From contig DASQDI010000112.1 in the NCBI GenBank assembly GCA_035634255.1, positions 1 through 39,734 on the forward strand: 39,734 nt of DNA, read 5' to 3'. Of this stretch, positions 34,957 to 39,734 are shown in pieces (the stretch's first letter is position 1; the number at the start of each line of letters is the position of its first letter). Below the pieces are notes generated by a model. The model had not been told where the DNA came from. It searched no databases and was given only the letters and a program-made list of their open reading frames with translations. The stretch is from DATLMR01 sp035634255 (GTDB taxonomy: Bacteria; Acidobacteriota; Blastocatellia; UBA7656). A program made the position numbers and the translations under genes.

Positions 34957-37230
34957 ATGAGCTACCAGATAGAGAGCCTCTTCATACTGCGATATTTTAT
35001 TGACCGGGCGGACGTGTTAGCGAAACTCATGGGAAGTCTGGGGGCCGTATTCCTCAGGAATTTACTGAGGACGGTGGACCAACTGGATGATTACGGCGCG
35101 ACTATAGATTTGCAAAGTGCCGTCGATAATCTCCTCGATCTGGCTCTCAAAAGCCCGGCCCGTCAGGTTGCCATAGAAGCGAGGAACGAGGCCGCCCGCG
35201 CCAAAGAAGACGATGACCCCGCGCGCTCCATCGACATTGATGACCTGCCTTTAAGGGATGGCACTTCTTTGGATTGCAGATCAGCCAACGTCGGAGCCGA
35301 ACCTTCGACCGGCGGGTCGGCCGGGGACCCGGTCAAAGATTTAATTAAAGAGATCACCCTCAGCCGATCTTCGCTTAACGAAGCGGCCTTAAGGAGTGAG
35401 CGTACTGCCCGCGCGGCGGCGGCCAAGCCCCCGGAAACAGAGAGGCGAATAAGCGCATGGATCAGTGACCGGCCGGGGCCTTCGCACGGGCCGCTTAAAG
35501 CAGGTGAAGCGTGTACGCTCAGTTTCAAAGTAGGGAATCCCGTAAAACAAAGCCTGATTGCCGGCCCCGGCGCTGCCGTCCCCTCCGCCGACATACCCGA
35601 CGCCGGGTTGGGGACCGAGTGGGTGGTTACGTCCTCAACGGTCGAGTTGGCTGCCCTGTCACCGGATACCGTTACGGAATCTATTCGGGCGGACGGTTCA
35701 GTGATGTGGTCGGCCAGGTTTCCCCTCCACATACCTAAGGAAGGAGAAAGCCGGGTCATCGATCTGGGCATCACGCCGCAGTCCGGCGCGGGGGCGCAAC
35801 TGGACGTGATCATCTACGCGCGCAGAGAGATATACCGCCAATTTAAAGTTGAGCTGGATGTTGCCGGGAAGCGCGGAGCTATACCGGCTTCGGAGGCGGC
35901 CGCAATAGTAGATGATCTCGTGCATGTTCGAGCGGCGGACCTCGACATCGATACGACGCACGAGTGGACCACTCCGCCCGGAGAACTGCTCGTCACGGTA
36001 TTCGGCACGATGACTCACGTCATGGGCGACGCCGGATCGGAGAACGTCAACCTGTTCACGCCGTGGTCCGGGGTAGAGGCTATGGTGGCAGGCCCCATAC
36101 TCAACGTGCGCACGGCCGCCGAGAAGTTCCGAGGAGTCTGGGAGAACTACCTCAACAGGATCGACCCCGCCGACCTTCAGGCCAGGCTCAAAAACTTTAA
36201 CCCGCAATATGACTGGGCGCACCTGAATTACTATAACGACGGCGATCATGAGCAGCTATGGGATAAGGTGAGCTCCGGCCCGGAGCTATGGGACCTCGCG
36301 GCGGAAGGGTACAACCTGTACAACTCATTCTTCCCCGCAGGCTCCGACCTCAGGAGGTGCCTCGACAAGATGACTCCGGGTGAAAAGCTCTCCATCACCT
36401 GGTTGCCGACGAGCGGCTCGGGATGGATATCGCACGTGCCGTGGGGACTGATGTACGCGAGCCCGGTCGCTCCGGGAACTCCGGTCGACCCCCTGCTATT
36501 TCTGGGGCTGCGGTACCGGATCGGTTACACGGCTTATCAGGTTCAGGCGGCGTCGAAGGCGCTCGGCGGCCTCAATCAGGTGGGCGGAGCCAACCTGCTC
36601 TACTGGGGGAACAGCGCCGGCGACGCGACAGGTGTAGAGGCCCGGTGGCAGGAGCAGCAGTTCTCCACATGGGCTAACCAGATATTCGCGCCGTCGTCGG
36701 CCAGCACTGACCGGAAGGCCGATTTGCTCAATATGCTGAGCGCGCCGCCCGCCTCGCGTGTCGGGGTCTTGTATTTTTTCTGCCAGTGCAGCGTGGGCGA
36801 CGGCAACGCCCCCGTGCTGCGCTTCGGCAACACGATCCAGAGGTCGGACATAATCAGGCATACGGAGCTCGGCGGCGGCGCTCTCTCTGACCGCCCTCTC
36901 GTGTTCGCGAATGCCTGCACGACCCTGAGCGCCGACCCTTACCTCGCGAACGAGTTGGAGAAGGCTTTCTTCAACCGGGGGTGCCGCGCCTACATCGGGA
37001 CCGAGTCGAAGGTCCCCATCCAGCTCGCGAGCCGGTTCGCTTACACCTTCTTCAGCTTCTTCTATCGCAGAGTGGACCCGGAGCCGATGGCCGCGGGGGA
37101 GGCGATCTCTCAGGCGCGCCTGTTTCTCTGGACCCAGTTTAAAAACATAGGCGGATTATTTTACAGTTACGTCAATCAGTACGACGTTTTCATGGCCGAA
37201 GAGTCTGAAGTGCACGCGCTGCGGCTTTAA
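34957..37230 (+). CDS. CHAT-like protein with catalytic His replaced by Gln
   Basis: A 757-residue cytoplasmic protein; ATG preceded by CGGAG. Residues 1-85 are helical, ~90-165 low-complexity, ~170-310 a beta-rich domain. Residues ~340-757 form a CHAT-like caspase fold (LLVTVFGTMTHVMGD, ISHVPWGLMYA, VLYFFCQCSVGDGNAPVLRF, VFANACTTL, FFNRGCRAYIGTE). The expected pattern is a strand ending in C-H-x; here the codon at 36784-36786 is CAG, so Gln610 stands in the His position, while the Cys654 nucleophile (NAC) is kept. The protein may be a catalytically dead or altered pseudo-protease. It is followed after 12 bases by an LCAT-like hydrolase, so the two probably act together, with the CHAT part sensing or gating the lipase. 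Family assignment good, function inferred. Confidence 0.78.
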   Translation: MSYQIESLFILRYFIDRADVLAKLMGSLGAVFLRNLLRTVDQLDDYGATIDLQSAVDNLLDLALKSPARQVAIEARNEAARAKEDDDPARSIDIDDLPLRDGTSLDCRSANVGAEPSTGGSAGDPVKDLIKEITLSRSSLNEAALRSERTARAAAAKPPETERRISAWISDRPGPSHGPLKAGEACTLSFKVGNPVKQSLIAGPGAAVPSADIPDAGLGTEWVVTSSTVELAALSPDTVTESIRADGSVMWSARFPLHIPKEGESRVIDLGITPQSGAGAQLDVIIYARREIYRQFKVELDVAGKRGAIPASEAAAIVDDLVHVRAADLDIDTTHEWTTPPGELLVTVFGTMTHVMGDAGSENVNLFTPWSGVEAMVAGPILNVRTAAEKFRGVWENYLNRIDPADLQARLKNFNPQYDWAHLNYYNDGDHEQLWDKVSSGPELWDLAAEGYNLYNSFFPAGSDLRRCLDKMTPGEKLSITWLPTSGSGWISHVPWGLMYASPVAPGTPVDPLLFLGLRYRIGYTAYQVQAASKALGGLNQVGGANLLYWGNSAGDATGVEARWQEQQFSTWANQIFAPSSASTDRKADLLNMLSAPPASRVGVLYFFCQCSVGDGNAPVLRFGNTIQRSDIIRHTELGGGALSDRPLVFANACTTLSADPYLANELEKAFFNRGCRAYIGTESKVPIQLASRFAYTFFSFFYRRVDPEPMAAGEAISQARLFLWTQFKNIGGLFYSYVNQYDVFMAEESEVHALRL

Positions 37231-37242
37231 AGGAGAAGAGTG

Positions 37243-38718
37243 ATGACGGAAGAAACGATAGAGCAGTTCCTCCTGGCGGCACCGGAAGACCGCCTCCGCA
37301 TGGCGGCCGACGACGGCAACGCCGACGCGCTGAAGCAGTACTTCGGCCAGCAGGCTTACGAGGAATACAGAACGCTCGCCGCGCGACTCGACGAGCAACA
37401 TCTGGGCGTAAAGTCAGCCAAGAACCTCGTCTTCATCCCCGGAGTGATGGGCAGCCTGTTGAAGAGCGAGACCAAAGGCGGCATCTGGTGGATTGACGTT
37501 CGCACACGTAATCACATAGACGATCTAAGGCTCTCGCCCGATGGGCTTGAGGACGCCGACCCAAATAACCAGATCGCCCCATGCTCGACGGACCCGACGT
37601 ACGAGCCGTTTCTTACGGCCGTCCTTGAGCGCGACGACTTCGGGCATGTCGTCTTCCCTTATGACTGGCGCAAGCCTCTGATCCTGAGCGCGGACTCTCT
37701 GAAGGATCGTGTGTTGAATCTTTATGATACCAATGGCGGTCTGCCGGTCAACCTCGTCGCCCACAGCATGGGCGGGCTGATGCTGCGCGCCACTTTGATG
37801 AAGCACGGGGACGAGCTGTGGCCGAAGGTCGGCCGCATAGTTTTCATAGGCACTCCGCATTACGGCTCGCCGGCCATAGGCGGGTACGTGAAGAATCACC
37901 TGTGGGGGTTTGAGTTGCTCGCCCTGATGGGTAAGTACCTGACCCCGGACACGTTCCGCTCGCTGTGGGGCGTGCTCAGCCTGCTGCCGGCTCCCCGAGG
38001 CGTGTACCCCGGAACCCGGCAGGGCGAACCAGAACAGTGGCATTCGGGCGATCCGTCAGATCCTTACCAACACCCGTGCGCCAATTTCGACCTTTATGAT
38101 GCGGACAGCTGGCGTCTCGGCCTGACCGGAGAGAAGAGGGATCGATTCCAGACCATCCTGACGGCGGCGGCGGATTTTCACAAGCAGATGTATGACGCGC
38201 ACGAGAAGCTCAACCAGGATTTTCGGGACCGCATGCTGGTGATCGCGGGCGTCGGGTACAAGACGCTCTTTCGGCTCGCATACGAGCCGAGGTTCTTCGG
38301 GGTGTGGGAGCGCATGGAGAAAGTTACCAGCCGCATAGAGAATGATCCGCACAGGGAAGGGGACGGGCGGGTGCCTCTAGCTTCGGCCGCGCTTGAGAAC
38401 GTGCAGATACGCTACTCGAAAGGGGTCCACGGAGGGTTGCCAAACATCCCTCAGATATACAGCGAAGCTTTCCGCTGGCTTAACGACGAGCCTTTACAGC
38501 TTCCGGATTCCGTCAGCGGGGCTTTAAGCCAGCACCTTGCGGCAGAAGACGAGCGAAGCGCCGCGCCTCACCTTGACGGAACGTCCAGGCAAATCCCATT
38601 CTCGGACGATCCAGGGCTATGGAACACCCTGCCGCCCGAGCAGGATCATCTCGAAGCGCTCGATTCAAAGCTCGACCAGGGACAGGTCCCCGAGTTCATC
38701 AACGTCCGCCTACTTTAA
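37243..38718 (+). CDS. LCAT-like alpha/beta hydrolase (lipase/phospholipase/acyltransferase)
   Basis: A 491-residue protein; ATG at 37243 preferred over the adjacent GTG at 37240 because of the AAAGGAG spacing. A helical N-terminal extension (~residues 1-50: IEQFLLAAPEDRLRMAADDG) precedes the alpha/beta fold. The triad is visible: Ser175 in VAHSMGG, Asp374 in GDGRVPL, His396 in KGVHGG. NLVFIPGVMGSLL and VVFPYDWRKPL are typical of lecithin:cholesterol acyltransferase-like enzymes, which act on phospholipids. No signal peptide, so it should work inside the cell, as a membrane-damaging effector would. It lies 12 bases after the CHAT-like gene under a shared promoter. It may be toxic or act in lipid remodelling; the effector role is inferred. 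Confidence 0.82.
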   Translation: MTEETIEQFLLAAPEDRLRMAADDGNADALKQYFGQQAYEEYRTLAARLDEQHLGVKSAKNLVFIPGVMGSLLKSETKGGIWWIDVRTRNHIDDLRLSPDGLEDADPNNQIAPCSTDPTYEPFLTAVLERDDFGHVVFPYDWRKPLILSADSLKDRVLNLYDTNGGLPVNLVAHSMGGLMLRATLMKHGDELWPKVGRIVFIGTPHYGSPAIGGYVKNHLWGFELLALMGKYLTPDTFRSLWGVLSLLPAPRGVYPGTRQGEPEQWHSGDPSDPYQHPCANFDLYDADSWRLGLTGEKRDRFQTILTAAADFHKQMYDAHEKLNQDFRDRMLVIAGVGYKTLFRLAYEPRFFGVWERMEKVTSRIENDPHREGDGRVPLASAALENVQIRYSKGVHGGLPNIPQIYSEAFRWLNDEPLQLPDSVSGALSQHLAAEDERSAAPHLDGTSRQIPFSDDPGLWNTLPPEQDHLEALDSKLDQGQVPEFINVRLL

Positions 38719-38876
38719 TGAAGACTGCGCGCAAACTCCTTTCAGGAGCCCTTTCCCCTCCGGTCGTTGATTATTTGTAGAACTGCTTAGCAATCAGAAG
38801 AAGAACAGGCAGAACAAACTAAAGAAGCAAGCGTTTAAAGTGCATTTACCAGACCGAGCAAACGCGCTCGAATATA

Positions 38877-38922
38877 TGGAGCCAGCGAAGGGACTCGAGC
38901 CCTTGACCTCCAGTTCACGAAA
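38877..38922 (-). repeat. tRNA-Thr(CGT) 3'-half fragment, att-like site 3, inverted
   Basis: On the minus strand this reads as anticodon loop TTCGTGA, stem ACTGG, variable AGGTC, T-arm AAGGG-CTCGAGT-CCCTT, acceptor CGCTGGC, T, CCA. It is the same tRNA 3' half as at 3868-3912 and 7350-7395, but slightly diverged (T54 to C, stem ACTGG). There is no 5' half; beyond the anticodon loop lies an IS256 transposase remnant. The divergence suggests an older event or a related tRNA-Thr isoacceptor. Confidence 0.7.
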
Positions 38923-38923
38923 C

Positions 38924-39022
38924 CTTATACGCCCGCTGCTGAAAGAATGTGACACCCCTGATGACCTGCTCGAACAAAACGGCCTTCTACAGCAGTTGAC
39001 GAAAGCTCTCATTGAACGCGCC
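38924..39022 (+). pseudogene. IS256-family transposase N-terminal fragment
   Basis: The translation LIRPLLKECDTPDDLLEQ followed by NGLLQQLTKALIERA matches the N-terminus of IS256 (Mutator-like) transposases, where a helix of this kind precedes the catalytic core. The downstream DDE domain is missing: at about 39022 the sequence switches to an aldo/keto reductase remnant on the other strand. The left end touches the tRNA fragment. A relic, not an active transposase. Confidence 0.6.
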
Positions 39023-39285
39023 CCCTTTCGAATGTTCTCCGGTCGGCTGTTGAGTACCTGCTGCCCGGCGGGCGCGCCGAGGTCGAAGCCGGACCTGGTG
39101 GCGATCACCACCCGACCGCGGAAGGGTTCGAGCGCCTCGCCTACTATCTCCTGATTCTCCGCGCCGTAAATCTGGGCGGTGTCGAAGAACGTCACGCCGC
39201 GCTTGAAGGCCGCGCCGACGAGCTCGACCGCCCGCCGCCGGTGGCAGGGCCGTAGCCGTGACTCAGACCCATCACGGAGCAATCT
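39023..39285 (-). pseudogene. Aldo/keto reductase remnant, frameshifted and truncated
   Basis: The minus strand encodes AVELVGAAFKRGVTFFDTAQ, IYGAENQEIVGEALEPFRG and RVVIATRSGFDLGAPAGQQ, the N-terminal barrel part of aldo/keto reductases, including the FDTAxxYG segment with Asp and catalytic Tyr. The preceding family motif, MGLSHGYGPA, is present but in another frame, so there is a frameshift at a GGCGGCGGGCGG tract (about 39230-39240). The C-terminal two thirds are missing, replaced by the IS256 scrap. NADPH-dependent carbonyl reduction would have been the original role. Confidence 0.7.
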
Positions 39286-39289
39286 GCGC

Positions 39290-39580
39290 AGTTGGGAGGC
39301 GATTCGTATTCCGCTTGCTGAATCGTCTTTTAACTATCTGCTATTCGGGGCAATTATTGGGGGCGTGATCGGAGGGAGTGCGGCGTACTTTCACTTTAGG
39401 CGGAAAAACGCCCTAAATACGTCGAGCTCAGGATCAGGGGTAAATATTAAACCAACAGAGCTGGGAGCAGGAAATCACATTGCGGAGCGAATAAGAGAAC
39501 TCTCTGAATTAAAGGACAAGGGTATATTGACAGAAGGCGAGTTTCAAGCGAAGAAAACAGAATTGCTAAATCGGCTCTGA
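39290..39580 (+). pseudogene. 5'-truncated membrane protein with C-terminal SHOCT domain
   Basis: The frame encodes a hydrophobic segment (NYLLFGAIIGGVIGGSAAYF), a basic/Ser-rich linker and a C-terminal SHOCT domain (IRELSELKDKGILTEGEFQA, then KKTELLNRL), a short helical hairpin usually found at the end of small membrane or stress proteins. No ATG/GTG/TTG start with a ribosome binding site lies before the membrane helix, and the upstream in-frame sequence is antisense to the aldo/keto reductase scrap. The gene has therefore probably lost its 5' end, or uses a rare start. AT-richer than the neighbours. Confidence 0.55.
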
Positions 39581-39611
39581 TGAACTGACGCACCTAACGG
39601 TATAAAGAAAG

Positions 39612-39670
39612 GGCGCCCACCTGTGATAGCTTGGAACTCAACAGTAACCAATCTATCCACAGGAGGCGCC
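39612..39670 (+). promoter_or_regulatory. Hairpin covering the ribosome binding site of the IS110 transposase
   Basis: An imperfect inverted repeat pairs GGCGCCCACCTGTGATAG (39612-39629) with CTATCCACAGGAGGCGCC (39653-39670). The right arm contains the Shine-Dalgarno AGGAGG (39661-39666), so in a transcript that reads in from outside the site would be masked. It may also be part of the element's left end or of its guide RNA region. Confidence 0.5.
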
Positions 39671-39671
39671 T

Positions 39672-39734
39672 ATGATTGACATCAAGTATGTAGCCTTTGA
39701 TGTTCACAAAGCAACTATTTCCATAGCTGTTCTC
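39672..39734 (+). CDS. IS110-family transposase, N-terminus only (cut by window end)
   Basis: The start ATG at 39672 follows AGGAGG with 5-base spacing. The 21 visible residues (MIDIKYVAFDVHKATISIAV) match the opening of IS110-family recombinases, whose DEDD RuvC-like domain begins with an Asp in a VGxDVHK-type strand. IS110 elements move by RNA-guided recombination using a bridge RNA from their non-coding end. The gene continues beyond the window, so its completeness is unknown. It would be the only potentially intact mobile-element gene visible here. Confidence 0.75.
   Translation, partial: MIDIKYVAFDVHKATISIAVL

Noticed and set aside
38794..39282. 162-codon minus-strand frame as one protein
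   Set aside because: It fuses an aldo/keto reductase remnant, antisense of the IS256 scrap and the translated tRNA end; not one real gene.

Overview
The window reads as a soil-type, GC-rich Gram-negative bacterium, most likely an acidobacterium of the Blastocatellia/Pyrinomonadales kind. The basis is gene content: an outer-membrane beta-barrel, an exosortase, several TPR/CHAT and PPC-type proteins, paired GMC oxidoreductases, a DUF1080 protein and an F420-type LLM oxidoreductase. The assignment is by resemblance, not by a marker gene. From about 8 kb rightwards the DNA is a GC-rich chromosomal backbone. The first 3.6 kb is clearly AT-richer and 3.9-7.4 kb is intermediate, which points to acquired DNA.

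Left part (1-8,030). Three coupled or closely spaced AT-rich genes of unknown function are followed by a copy of the 3' half of a tRNA-Thr(CGT) (3868-3912), flanked by short direct repeats with roughly 12-bp spacing. A second copy of the same tRNA 3' half lies at 7350-7395 in the same orientation. Between the two copies is a small leftward operon: a secreted 8-cysteine peptide, an exported helical-repeat protein and a membrane-anchored thioredoxin-fold protein. This looks like tandem integration at one tRNA gene whose intact copy lies outside the window. Decayed scraps of an HNH nuclease, an alpha/beta hydrolase and an unidentified protein sit beside the second copy.

Middle part (8,030-25,530). 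A secreted subtilisin-like protease is followed by a leftward three-gene operon joined by two ATGA overlaps: a Trypco2 protein, a trypsin-like protease fused to two Rossmann-type domains that resemble TIR/deoxyribosyltransferase folds, and a TPR protein. This fits the predicted protease-centred biological-conflict systems. Next come a hemerythrin-like protein, a DUF3565 protein, a DcaP-like porin, a VIT/VWA surface protein overlapping its likely dedicated exosortase, an ABM monooxygenase, a large exported PPC-TPR-CHAT protease-like protein, and the DUF969/DUF979 membrane pair.

Right part (25,530-39,734). Two paralogous GMC oxidoreductases, a Tat-exported TIM-barrel isomerase/epimerase, an LLM oxidoreductase, a NupG-like MFS transporter and a DUF1080 (3-keto-disaccharide hydrolase) protein form a plausible 3-keto-sugar metabolism cluster. 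A GT9-like protein follows. Then a strong sigma70-like promoter precedes a two-gene unit: a CHAT-like protein whose expected catalytic His is Gln, and an LCAT-like alpha/beta hydrolase with an intact Ser-Asp-His triad. This is a candidate protease/lipase effector module. The last kilobase is a mosaic of broken pieces: a third, inverted tRNA-Thr 3' fragment, an IS256 transposase scrap, a frameshifted aldo/keto reductase scrap and a 5'-truncated SHOCT protein. It ends at the start of an IS110-family transposase whose ribosome binding site lies inside a hairpin.

Most interesting: the CHAT(His-to-Gln)/lipase pair, the Trypco2-trypsin-dual-Rossmann-TPR operon, the VIT/VWA-exosortase pair, and the repeated tRNA-Thr 3' ends that mark this as an integration hotspot.
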